DNA from: Modicisalibacter sp049808615
GTDB taxonomy: Bacteria > Pseudomonadota > Gammaproteobacteria > Pseudomonadales > Halomonadaceae
Reading direction: 5' to 3'
DNA: 64,000 nt
NCBI RefSeq assembly: GCF_049808615.1
Contig: NZ_JBNCAN010000015.1
Location: forward strand, 1-64,000
Below the pieces are notes generated by a model. It was not told the origin of the DNA. It saw only the letters and a program-made list of their open reading frames with translations, and searched no databases. Below are positions 54,836 through 63,088 of the stretch, piece after piece. Both the position numbers and the translations under genes were made by a program. The stretch's first letter is position 1. Every line of letters starts with the position of its first letter.

Positions 54836-55036
54836 TCAGCCACCACCAATGGCATGGACGATCTCAACACGATCGCCGTCACTCAGATAAAGCGCGGCAT
54901 GCTGGCTTCGGGGCACGATCTCTTCATTGACCTCGACGGCAATGCGCCGCCCCGCCAGGCCCAACGAATTGATCAGCTCGCTTACCGTGGACGCACGCTC
55001 GAAAGCTCGGGCCTCACCGTTAAGCTGAATTTGCAT
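54836..55036 (-). CDS. thiS: Sulfur carrier protein ThiS
   Basis: A ubiquitin-like sulfur carrier whose C-terminal Gly-Gly (AIGGG here) is converted to a thiocarboxylate and donates sulfur to ThiG. The ATG at 55036 has GGAGG at 5-6 nt and gives 66 residues (MQIQLNGEARAFE). It starts 62 bp after the symporter gene; no TPP riboswitch can fit in that gap. Neither thiF nor thiO is in the window. Confidence 0.95.
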   Translation of the reverse strand: MQIQLNGEARAFERASTVSELINSLGLAGRRIAVEVNEEIVPRSQHAALYLSDGDRVEIVHAIGGG

Positions 55037-55098
55037 GACGACCTCCGCACAGGCTGCCGATGGATGAATCCGCAAAATTGCGGGCCAATAGTGTACCG

Positions 55099-56598
55099 TC
55101 AAACCGTGCTATCGACACCCTTCTGATTCGGCGGCCATACATCGCCATCGACCAGTTCGGGCCTCTTGAGCACCTTGGGATCGAAGACCGGCTCATCGTT
55201 TCCTTCGCGACGCTGGCGCTCGTAGTCCTTGAGCAGCAGAAGACCGACGGGCGAAAGTAGTAGAATGGCGATCAGGTTGGTGGTGGCCATCAGGCCCATG
55301 GAAAGGTCGGCGAAATTCCACACGAAGGAGAGCTGGGCCACCGAGCCGATCATCACCATGGCCAGTACCACCCAGCGAAAGATGTGATCCGCCTTCCTGG
55401 CATGGCCGCGAAAGAGGTATTCGATGTTGACCGAGGAGAAGGAGTAGTTGGCCAGTACCGAAGTATAGGCAAAGAACAGAATGATAATGGCGATGAATAT
55501 CTCACCGAAATAGCCGAGATGATCGACCATGGCGTCTTGGGTCAGCTTGATGCCTTCGATGGACGATCCGGCGGCATTGCTCAACAGCTCGTCATAGACC
55601 CCGGACATCAGGATCACCACCGCGGTGCAGGTACACACCACGATCGTGTCCACGAACACGCCGAAAGATTGTACCAGGCCCTGGGCGGCCGGATGTTTGA
55701 CGCTGGCCTGGGCGGCGGCGTTGGGGGTGGAGCCCATGCCAGCCTCGTTGGAGAAGAGTCCGCGCTTGATGCCGTTCTCCATGGCTACCTTGATCGAATA
55801 GCCCACCGCGCCGCCGACCGCCGGGCCATAGCCGAAGGCGCTCTTGACGATCAGCGTCAACATGTCCGGCACCGCGGTGAAATTGGTGAACAGGACCCAT
55901 AGCGCGATGAGCAGATAGGCGATGGCCATAGCCGGCACGATCTTCTCGGCGGTGCGGGCCACCGACTTCAGGCCACCGAAGATGACGATCGCCACCAGCA
56001 CCACCAATACCAAACCGGTGATCCAATTGGGCACGCCGAAGGCTCCATTCATGGCCTGAGCGATGGTATTGGACTGCGCCGCGTTGAAGGCGAGCCCGTA
56101 GGCGATGATCAGAAACACCGCGAACAGGGCCCCCAGCCAGCGCCAGCCCAGGCCGCGTTCGATATAGTAGGCGGGGCCGCCACGAAACACGCCGTCTTCG
56201 TTGGCATGCTTGTAGAGCTGGGCCAGGGACGACTCGATGAAGGCGGTGGCGAAGCCCACCAGGGCGGTGACCCACATCCAGAAGATCGCCCCGGGCCCGC
56301 CGATCCACAAGGCGATGGCCACTCCTGCCAGATTGCCGGTGCCGAGGCGCGCCGCCATCGAGGTGGCGAATGCCTGGAAACCGCTAACGCCTCCGTTGGC
56401 TCCCCGGGCGGTCACCGTCACCTTGGCCATGTGCCGGAACATCCGGAACTGCATGCCGCGGGTCATGACCGTGAAGAACAGTCCGGCCCCCAACAGCAGG
56501 TAGACCAGGATGTAGCTCCAGATGAAATCGCTGATCGGGTTCATGACGGCATAGATGCCATCGCGCAAAGGTTCGATGAATGAAAGTAAGGCTTCCAT
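55099..56598 (-). CDS. Alanine or glycine:cation symporter (AGCS family)
   Basis: A sodium-coupled amino-acid importer with about eleven helices. Family motifs include GGVSGFQAFATSMAARLGTGNLAGVAIALWIGGPGAIFWMW (in part), GGPAYYIERGLG, LFSNEAGMGSTPNAAA and LSPVGLLLLKDYERQR. The ATG at 56598 follows AGGAG at 9 nt, giving 499 residues. Sodium coupling suits a halophile. It lies upstream of thiS in the same direction, 62 bp away. Confidence 0.93.
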   Translation of the reverse strand: MEALLSFIEPLRDGIYAVMNPISDFIWSYILVYLLLGAGLFFTVMTRGMQFRMFRHMAKVTVTARGANGGVSGFQAFATSMAARLGTGNLAGVAIALWIGGPGAIFWMWVTALVGFATAFIESSLAQLYKHANEDGVFRGGPAYYIERGLGWRWLGALFAVFLIIAYGLAFNAAQSNTIAQAMNGAFGVPNWITGLVLVVLVAIVIFGGLKSVARTAEKIVPAMAIAYLLIALWVLFTNFTAVPDMLTLIVKSAFGYGPAVGGAVGYSIKVAMENGIKRGLFSNEAGMGSTPNAAAQASVKHPAAQGLVQSFGVFVDTIVVCTCTAVVILMSGVYDELLSNAAGSSIEGIKLTQDAMVDHLGYFGEIFIAIIILFFAYTSVLANYSFSSVNIEYLFRGHARKADHIFRWVVLAMVMIGSVAQLSFVWNFADLSMGLMATTNLIAILLLSPVGLLLLKDYERQRREGNDEPVFDPKVLKRPELVDGDVWPPNQKGVDSTV

Positions 56599-56743
56599 GG
56601 CATTATTCTCCTGATTTTTCCTAGGCCCGATCCAAAGGATAGCGGCGCGAGCGGCATCGCGAAATACCGCCAAGAAAATGTTTTTGTCGACACGTACTTA
56701 ACAGGAAAACCCAGGATGGACAGACACATCGAGGAGTGTTGCT

Positions 56744-57139
56744 ATGCGAGAACGTACTAGCTGGATCGCCACGGCGTTGAGTGGCTGCGTGGTGGTACTG
56801 GCCGGCGCCTTCGGCGCTCATGGTCTGGAGGGTCGTGTCAGTGAGCGCCTACTCGCGGCCTTCGAAACCGGGGTGCGCTATCAGGCCTGGCATACTCTGG
56901 CGATTCTGGTAGTGCTGGTCTGGTGTCAGCAGCAGCAACTACGCGGTCAGAAACTCGTGATGGGACTGTGGGGCGCGGGTATGCTGCTGTTTTCCGGCTC
57001 GCTGTATCTGATGACGCTGACCGGCATTCGTACATTGGGCATGATCACCCCCGTGGGAGGCGTACTGCTCATGGCAGGCTGGTTATCACTGGCCTATACG
57101 GTCTGGCGTACCAAGCATCTTGAAAATAGTGAACGCTAG
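56744..57139 (+). CDS. DUF423 family membrane protein
   Basis: A four-helix membrane protein of the DUF423 (YwdK/YgdD) family with the hallmark LAGAFGAHGL near residue 20, FETGVRYQAWHTLAIL, and LFSGSLYLMTLTG with MITPVGGVLLMAGWL. Function is unknown. Length 131 is normal. Its stop overlaps the convergent thioesterase gene by 4 bp. Confidence 0.92.
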   Translation: MRERTSWIATALSGCVVVLAGAFGAHGLEGRVSERLLAAFETGVRYQAWHTLAILVVLVWCQQQQLRGQKLVMGLWGAGMLLFSGSLYLMTLTGIRTLGMITPVGGVLLMAGWLSLAYTVWRTKHLENSER

Positions 57140-57555
57140 TCATCATCTCGATCGGGCAGCACATAGGTCGCCGTCACGATCGCGACCGGGTCGTTGTCAC
57201 CGGCGGAGAATAGCTCGACCTCGCCCACCGCGAGTCGCTGCCCCAGTTTGATCACTCGTGCGTTGGCGATCAGATCGCGATCGCCCCGAGCCCGGCGCAG
57301 GAAATGACAATTGAGATCCGTGGTCACCGCCATGGGTTCAGGGCCAATCTGAGCGAGAATCGCCACGTAGAGGCAAACATCCGCCAGGCCCATCATGCTG
57401 GGGCCGGAAACACAGGCGCCGGGCCGCAGGTGCTCGTCCTCGATGGCCAGGCTCATGGTGGCGCGCATTTCATGAACGCCCTCGATGGTGCCCTGACGAT
57501 GGGGAAAGACCTCATCGAGAAAATCCTCGATGGCGGCAGCGGTCATTACGGTCAT
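57136..57555 (-). CDS. PaaI-type hotdog-fold thioesterase
   Basis: A hotdog-fold acyl-CoA thioesterase of the PaaI/YbgC group. It has the helix SGPSMMGLADVCLYVAIL with Asp as likely catalytic residue, the TTDLNCHFLRRA strand and a C-terminal VAIVTATYVLP strand. Length 139; ATG 57555 after GGGAG. Substrate is unknown. The 203-bp region upstream holds the MFS promoter area, which is A+T-rich near 57680-57725. Confidence 0.85.
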   Translation of the reverse strand: MTVMTAAAIEDFLDEVFPHRQGTIEGVHEMRATMSLAIEDEHLRPGACVSGPSMMGLADVCLYVAILAQIGPEPMAVTTDLNCHFLRRARGDRDLIANARVIKLGQRLAVGEVELFSAGDNDPVAIVTATYVLPDRDDD

Positions 57556-57758
57556 TGATGTTCTCCCGGCGGCAACTTACCAAGGGTTCCAAGATAGCGT
57601 AACCGCATAAGGTGTCACAGTCTTTGCAGGACCCCTGTTCCTCGACCCAGTCAACGCAAACGTCGTCAACAGCGTCTTTTGATTGTAAGAACATATAAAA
57701 AACGCTTAGCTATAAAGTCGCTTTTCATGAAGAAACACACCCAAGAAGAAAGGGCGCC

Positions 57759-59186
57759 ATGGACTCCGCTGCGGAATCACCTCGAACAACCACTTTTGGC
57801 GCTGCCTGGAGCCTATGGGCCCTACTGCTGGGTGTTGGGCTGCTCATGCTGGGCAATGGCTTGCAGGGCAGCCTGCTCGGTGTCCGTGCGTCTAGCGAAG
57901 GCTTCGGCAATACTGTCACCGGCATCGTCATGTCCGCCTATTTTGGCGGTTTCCTGCTCGGTTCTACCCTGACTCCCCACAAGCTGCGCGATGTCGGACA
58001 TATACGCGTGTTTGCGGCGCTCGCCTCGATCACCTCAGTGGCCATCCTGGTGCATGTCATGTACGTCGACCCCTGGGTGTGGGGCGCCATGCGCTTCGTG
58101 ACCGGATTCGCCTATGCAGGGTTGTACGTGGTCTCGGAGAGCTGGCTGAACGGTTACGCCTCCAACCGACTGCGCGGACGCTTGCTGGGTTTCTACATGG
58201 TGATCAGCTATTTGGGCCAGGGAGGCGGCCAACTTTTGTTGAACCTGGCCGACCCGGGCGGCGTGCTGCTGTTCCTGCTGGTGTCGATCCTTGTATCCCT
58301 GGCACTGGTGCCAATCCTGCTCAGTTACACACCGCAGCCGGATACCAGCCAGCCCGAGTCCATGAGCCTGATACGCCTTTGCCGACTCTCCCCACTGGGC
58401 ACGATCGGGTGTTTACTGAGCGGCATTTCAACGGGTGTCATCCTGGGCATGGGGGCGGTCTTCGCCACCAACAGCGGCATGACCGTGAATCAAGTGGCGA
58501 CGTTCATGGGCGCCTTCATTCTCGGGGGCGCGCTTCTGCAATGGCCGATCGGCAAGCTATCGGACAAGAGCGACCGGCAATGGGTGATTGTTGCAGTGGC
58601 CGCTATCGCCATGCTGCTGGCCTTGTTCGGGCTGGGTCATGCCGACTGGTCACCCATGGCGCTGACCTTGCTGGCCATCCTGCTGGGTGGCACGACCCTC
58701 ACGCTCTATTCGCTGTTCCTCGCCTGCGCCAACGATTTCCTGACACCTCACCAGATCGTCACCGCCAGCAGCAGCCTGGTGTTGGCGCTCGGTATCGGCG
58801 CCATTCTCGGCCCGGCCAGCGCGGGGCTGCTGATGGATTGGCTGGGCCCCAATGGCTTCATGTGGGACCTGGCGCTGATTCACGGCGCCATCGTGGTATT
58901 CGGTCTTTTCTGTATCCAGCGCTATCCCAGCGACGCCTCCGAGGAACATGGCCATTACGTCGCCGCATCGCCCGGGACGGCAACATTGGGCGCCGCCTGG
59001 ACCGAAGAGGCCGCCGGCGAGGCGATACAGCTTGAGTTACACTGGATGAGGTCGAAGACAACGCTTGAGATCCCCGGCTCTGTAATGCAAGAAGCCCTGC
59101 CACGCTGTAGTGACAGGGCCTCTTGTTTGACAAGCCCTACAGCGATATCAGCGGCTTATTTCGCCTTTTCCACCGCCCGCCAGTGA
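57759..59186 (+). CDS. MFS transporter, YcaD-like, with C-terminal extension
   Basis: A 12-helix major-facilitator protein. The inter-helix motif GSTLTPHKLRDVGHIRVF, the RFVTGFAYAGLYVVSESWLNG segment and the conserved WPIGKLSDKSDRQWVI loop match the YcaD/YfkF type. The membrane part ends near residue 388; about 85 polar residues follow. That extension runs over a hairpin at 59094-59119 and into the last 31 bp of the convergent malate synthase gene, suggesting that an earlier stop was lost. The ATG at 57759 has AAAGGG upstream. Confidence 0.88.
   Translation: MDSAAESPRTTTFGAAWSLWALLLGVGLLMLGNGLQGSLLGVRASSEGFGNTVTGIVMSAYFGGFLLGSTLTPHKLRDVGHIRVFAALASITSVAILVHVMYVDPWVWGAMRFVTGFAYAGLYVVSESWLNGYASNRLRGRLLGFYMVISYLGQGGGQLLLNLADPGGVLLFLLVSILVSLALVPILLSYTPQPDTSQPESMSLIRLCRLSPLGTIGCLLSGISTGVILGMGAVFATNSGMTVNQVATFMGAFILGGALLQWPIGKLSDKSDRQWVIVAVAAIAMLLALFGLGHADWSPMALTLLAILLGGTTLTLYSLFLACANDFLTPHQIVTASSSLVLALGIGAILGPASAGLLMDWLGPNGFMWDLALIHGAIVVFGLFCIQRYPSDASEEHGHYVAASPGTATLGAAWTEEAAGEAIQLELHWMRSKTTLEIPGSVMQEALPRCSDRASCLTSPTAISAAYFAFSTARQ
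59094..59119. terminator. Terminator-like hairpin at the MFS/malate synthase junction
   Basis: GCCCTG(C)CAC pairs with GTG(A)CAGGGC (one mismatch) around a 6-nt loop. T-rich flanks occur on both sides (TCTTGTTT on the plus, TTCTTG on the minus strand). It could end either transcript, although on the plus strand it lies within the MFS reading frame. Confidence 0.5.
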
Positions 59187-61357
59187 TGCAGTAGCGGCTC
59201 GGTATAGCCAGAAGGCTGTTCGCGACCCTTGAAGATGAGATCTGTCGCTGCCTGGAAGGCCGTGGAATCTTCAAGATGCGAGGTCATCGGCGTGTAGTCG
59301 GGGTCGCCTTCGTTCTGCTTGTCGACCACCTCCGCCATGCGTTCAAGCGTCCGATTGACCTGGGCTTCGCTGATCACGCCATGATAGAGCCAGTTGGCGA
59401 TGTGCTGACTGGAGATACGCAGCGTCGCACGGTCCTCCATCAAGCCCACGTCATGGATGTCCGGCACCTTGGAGCAGCCCACGCCGTGCTCGACCCAGCG
59501 CACCACGTAACCAAGAATGCCCTGGCAGTTGTTGTCGAGTTCCTGCTGGATCTCTTCTGCAGACCACTCGGCTTTCTCGACCACCGGCACGGTCAGCAGA
59601 TCATCGAGCAGATCGACCGTGCCCTGATCGTTCAGCTCATGCTGCACGGCATTGACGTCGACCTGGTGATAATGCAAGGCGTGAAGCACCGCGGCGGTCG
59701 GTGATGGCACCCAGGCGGTATTCGCCCCGGCCTTGGGATGACCGACCTTCTGCTCGAGCATGGCAGCCATCAGGCCCGGCATCGCCCACATGCCCTTGCC
59801 GATCTGGGCACGTCCTCTCAAACCGCAATCAAGACCCACATGAACGTTGTTGCGCTCATAGGCATCGATCCAGGTCGCCCCCTTCATATCGCCCTTGCGC
59901 AGCATGGGGCCGGCTTCCATGGTGCTGTGCATCTCGTCGCCGGTACGATCCAGGAAGCCGGTATTGATGAACACGACCCGACTGGCGGCCTCATTGATGC
60001 ACGCCCTGAGGTTGACGGAGGTACGACGCTCCTCGTCCATGATACCCATCTTGAGGGTATTGCGAGGCAAGCCCAACACGTCTTCAACCCGTTCGAACAA
60101 GGTATTGGCGAAGGCAACTTCCTTGGGACCATGCATCTTGGGCTTGACGATGTAGACCGATCCGGTGCGACTGTTCTGGATGCCCTTCGACGCCCCCGGA
60201 TCGCCGCCCAAGACTCGCGTCTTCTTCAGGTCGTGCATGGCAATCAGGCTGGTGAGGACGCCGTCGAGGACGCCTTCGGGTACCTCGTTGCCCTCGCCAT
60301 CGAGCATGGCCGGCGTGGTCATCAGATGTCCGACGTTGCGCACGAACATCAACGAACGCCCGGGCAGGGTCAGATCGCTCCCATCGGGACGGATATAACG
60401 ACGGTCCGCATTCAGGCTGCGCGTATAGCTCTTGTCCCCTTTGTCGATATACTCTTCGAGATCGCCGCGCATCAGGCCCAGCCAGTTGCGATAGACGCCG
60501 ACCTTGTCTTCGGCATCGACCGCGGCCACCGAATCCTCGCAGTCCATGATGGTGGTGATAGCGGCCTCGACCACGACATCCTTGAGATGTGCTGCATCGG
60601 TCTTGCCGATGGGATGCTCGGCATCGAACTGCAACTCCAGATGCAGGCCATGCTGGGTCAGCAGGATCGTATCGGGCTTGGCGGCATCACCCTGGTAGCC
60701 GATCAGCTGATCCGGGCGCTCTAGGCCGGTCTCACGATCATCCTCCAGTGTGACCACGAGCTGGCCATCGCGTAGCGCATAGTGCACCGCATCGCGGTGG
60801 GAAGCACTGGATAGCGGCGCGGCCTGATCAAGCACATTGCGCGCATAGGCGATGACCTTGGCACCCCGCTTGGGATTATAGTCACCGCCGATCTCAGCAC
60901 CATCCTCTTCGCTGATGGCATCGGTGCCGTAGAGCGCATCATACAGGCTGCCCCAGCGTGCATTGGCGGCATTCAGCGCGTAGCGGGCATTGCTTACCGG
61001 AACCACGAGCTGAGGGCCGGCCTGAACGGCGATCTCATCATCGACGTTCGCGGTACTCGCCTCGACCTTGGCGGGGGCATCGACCAGATAGCCGCTCTTT
61101 TTCAGAAAGGCGCGATAGGCCGCGAGATCGCGTACCGGACCAGGATGCTCCCGATGCCAGGTATCGAGTTCTGCCTGGAGTCGCTCACGCTCCGCCAGGA
61201 GTTCACGGTTGTGCGGCGCCAGCTCATGGATCAGGGCGTCGAGGCCGGACCAGAAAGCATCGGCGTCAACTCCGGTACCGGGTAGGGCTTCATCGCTGAT
61301 GAAGCGATCGAGTTCAGGAGCCACCTGGAGACGATGGCGGGAGATGCGTTGGGACAT
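59156..61357 (-). CDS. glcB: Malate synthase G
   Basis: Condenses glyoxylate with acetyl-CoA to malate in the glyoxylate cycle and glycolate use. A TIM barrel with the metal/glyoxylate regions TTIMDCEDSVAAVDAEDK and RTGSVYIVKPKMHGP, and NINTGFLDRTGDEMH-like sequence (VFINTGFLDRTGDEMHS). Length 733 from the ATG at 61357 (MSQRISRHRL) with AGGAG at 9 nt fits the G isoform; the ATG at 61378 is less likely. It is monocistronic, with the MFS gene convergent. Confidence 0.96.
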   Translation of the reverse strand: MSQRISRHRLQVAPELDRFISDEALPGTGVDADAFWSGLDALIHELAPHNRELLAERERLQAELDTWHREHPGPVRDLAAYRAFLKKSGYLVDAPAKVEASTANVDDEIAVQAGPQLVVPVSNARYALNAANARWGSLYDALYGTDAISEEDGAEIGGDYNPKRGAKVIAYARNVLDQAAPLSSASHRDAVHYALRDGQLVVTLEDDRETGLERPDQLIGYQGDAAKPDTILLTQHGLHLELQFDAEHPIGKTDAAHLKDVVVEAAITTIMDCEDSVAAVDAEDKVGVYRNWLGLMRGDLEEYIDKGDKSYTRSLNADRRYIRPDGSDLTLPGRSLMFVRNVGHLMTTPAMLDGEGNEVPEGVLDGVLTSLIAMHDLKKTRVLGGDPGASKGIQNSRTGSVYIVKPKMHGPKEVAFANTLFERVEDVLGLPRNTLKMGIMDEERRTSVNLRACINEAASRVVFINTGFLDRTGDEMHSTMEAGPMLRKGDMKGATWIDAYERNNVHVGLDCGLRGRAQIGKGMWAMPGLMAAMLEQKVGHPKAGANTAWVPSPTAAVLHALHYHQVDVNAVQHELNDQGTVDLLDDLLTVPVVEKAEWSAEEIQQELDNNCQGILGYVVRWVEHGVGCSKVPDIHDVGLMEDRATLRISSQHIANWLYHGVISEAQVNRTLERMAEVVDKQNEGDPDYTPMTSHLEDSTAFQAATDLIFKGREQPSGYTEPLLHHWRAVEKAK

Positions 61358-61380
61358 GAAAAAACACTCCTGCTGCATTG

Positions 61381-61404
61381 CTATCGCCTTTTAAACAGCG
61401 ATAG
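61381..61404. promoter_or_regulatory. Inverted repeat upstream of glcB
   Basis: CTATCGC and GCGATAG, 10 nt apart, lie 24-47 bp before the glcB ATG. The position suits an operator overlapping the leader or promoter; the protein that binds it is unknown. Confidence 0.35.
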
Positions 61405-61559
61405 ATAAATTCGTTATGACAATGACGCCTGTGAAAATGACGCCCATATGATACCTGAAAGCAAACTCGAGATGTGCTTCACTTGACCAATGACTTAGAG
61501 GAACGTCTTCGTTTTCCTGCACGATTCGGGCTAGCATGGGAACGTACAGGGAGAACTCG

Positions 61560-62549
61560 ATGATCGACTTCGCACCACTGCAAGCCTTGGGGCCCTTGGC
61601 TCCGATCACTGAACCACAGTCCTCGACACTGATTCATTATCTTGATCACTACCAGCTGACACCCTTGCTACGCGACAACGTAGGACTGTACGCAGGATTC
61701 GTCGATACCGGACATTATCGTTTGTGGGCGCAGTTGTGGTCACCCCCGGATCCTCTCGGTACGGCATTTGTCGTGCATGGCTACTTCGATCATCTCGGAC
61801 TCTACCGCCATCTACTGGAGTGCCTGCTGGCACGGGGCCTGCGGGTCGTCTTGTGGGATCTGCCCGGTCATGGCTTGTCCAGCGGCCCACGGGCAACCAT
61901 CGACGATTTTCAAGAGTATGGCGCATGTTTACAGGCCGTGCAGCATCACCTGCTGCTGAACGATCTGGCGCCACGGCCCTGGATCGGTATCGGGCAGAGC
62001 ACCGGTGCAGCGATTCTCGCCACGGACGCCTTGTCCCGAGGCGAAGATGCGCCTTGGCAGGCACTGGTCCTGCTGGCTCCTCTGGTCCGCCCCTGGGGGT
62101 GGAATCAGTCGAACTGGTTGCATTGGCTGGCAAGCCCCTTCATCAACTCGATTCCTCGTAGTTACCGCCCCAACTCCACCGACGCCGAGTTCGTCGCCTT
62201 CCTGCGCGAAAACGATCCGCTTCAAGCGGATCGGCTTACTCTGAGCTGGGTAACCGCCATGCGCCGCTGGATGACGCATCTGCTGACCCTACCAGCCAGC
62301 GATGTCCCGGTGCTGATCCTGCAAGGTGAACAGGATTTGACCGTCGATTGGCAATGGAACCTGGATGTGCTGACCCGCAAGTTTCCTGCGGCACGGGTTC
62401 GCCGGCACCCCGAAGCGCGCCATCATCTGGTCAACGAGACAGACAGCATCCGCGAATCTCTGTTTGCCGAACTGGACGACTTCCTGGTCGAGATCGAACA
62501 AGCGCATCCCCCCTCTTCACCTGGATCACCTCGCTCTGCCACGCTATGA
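61560..62549 (+). CDS. Alpha/beta hydrolase (serine lipase/lysophospholipase-like)
   Basis: An alpha/beta hydrolase of the monoacylglycerol-lipase/PldB group. The oxyanion motif is VVHGYFDHLGLYRHL, the nucleophile elbow GIGQSTGAAI, the acid GEQDLTVDW and the histidine ARHHLVNE. No signal peptide is seen. The ATG at 61560 has GGGAG at 6 nt and gives 329 residues; the ATG at 61536 has no ribosome site. It is coupled to the following lipoprotein gene by a 4-bp overlap. Confidence 0.88.
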   Translation: MIDFAPLQALGPLAPITEPQSSTLIHYLDHYQLTPLLRDNVGLYAGFVDTGHYRLWAQLWSPPDPLGTAFVVHGYFDHLGLYRHLLECLLARGLRVVLWDLPGHGLSSGPRATIDDFQEYGACLQAVQHHLLLNDLAPRPWIGIGQSTGAAILATDALSRGEDAPWQALVLLAPLVRPWGWNQSNWLHWLASPFINSIPRSYRPNSTDAEFVAFLRENDPLQADRLTLSWVTAMRRWMTHLLTLPASDVPVLILQGEQDLTVDWQWNLDVLTRKFPAARVRRHPEARHHLVNETDSIRESLFAELDDFLVEIEQAHPPSSPGSPRSATL

Positions 62550-63025
62550 CGATGAAACGATTGTGTCATGTATTGATGATCAGCCTACTCGCGGGTTGCA
62601 CCAGTGCGCCCCAGACTCCTCCCCAACGTCAAGCGCTGTATGGCCTGGGCGAGCGTGCCGCCGAGACCGTTGTCAACGAACCCGACTGGACGGCCGCAGA
62701 TATCGTACTGCTGTTGGCACGCCCGGACATCGAGACCTCGCTCGATGTGGATACCGACTATTTTCGCGAAACCTTGACCCGAGCCTTGCTGGCGCAAAAC
62801 GACGGCCCCCAGGTGCTCAATTGGGTCCCGTCGATGGCGGATGCGTCGACACCGGAAAATCAATGGTTGCTGAAAACCCGTTTGTTGGCCGAGGGGCCGG
62901 CCATCACGCTCTCCGATCGCGAATTGCGTCCTTATCGTCTGGAGCTAGCTCTGTACAGGCCCGGCAACGCGACCCCGCGATGGCACTGGAGCATTGACGG
63001 CGCACTGGATATCAGCGCGCTGTAG
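62546..63025 (+). CDS. Predicted lipoprotein of unknown function
   Basis: A signal peptide with the lipobox LLAGC is followed by about 140 residues (TSAPQTPPQRQALYGLG at the mature start). I do not recognise the family. The mature part has one likely helical region (DYFRETLTRALLAQ) and a C-terminal segment with alternating residues. The Asp-rich, low-lysine composition fits a secreted protein of a halophile. Its ATG overlaps the hydrolase stop (ATGA), so the two are probably made together. A second ATG 6 nt in is also possible. Confidence 0.75.
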   Translation: MTMKRLCHVLMISLLAGCTSAPQTPPQRQALYGLGERAAETVVNEPDWTAADIVLLLARPDIETSLDVDTDYFRETLTRALLAQNDGPQVLNWVPSMADASTPENQWLLKTRLLAEGPAITLSDRELRPYRLELALYRPGNATPRWHWSIDGALDISAL

Positions 63026-63088
63026 CTTGGCAGTCCGCAGCCCGGGCACCACAATGATCGATCACATCCACTTCATCTCGGAGCCGCC

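Noticed and set aside
54810..55098. Search for a TPP riboswitch before thiS/thiG
   Set aside because: Only 62 bp separate thiS from the upstream symporter gene and no thi-box-like core is seen; the 63-bp thiD leader (38107-38169) is also too short.
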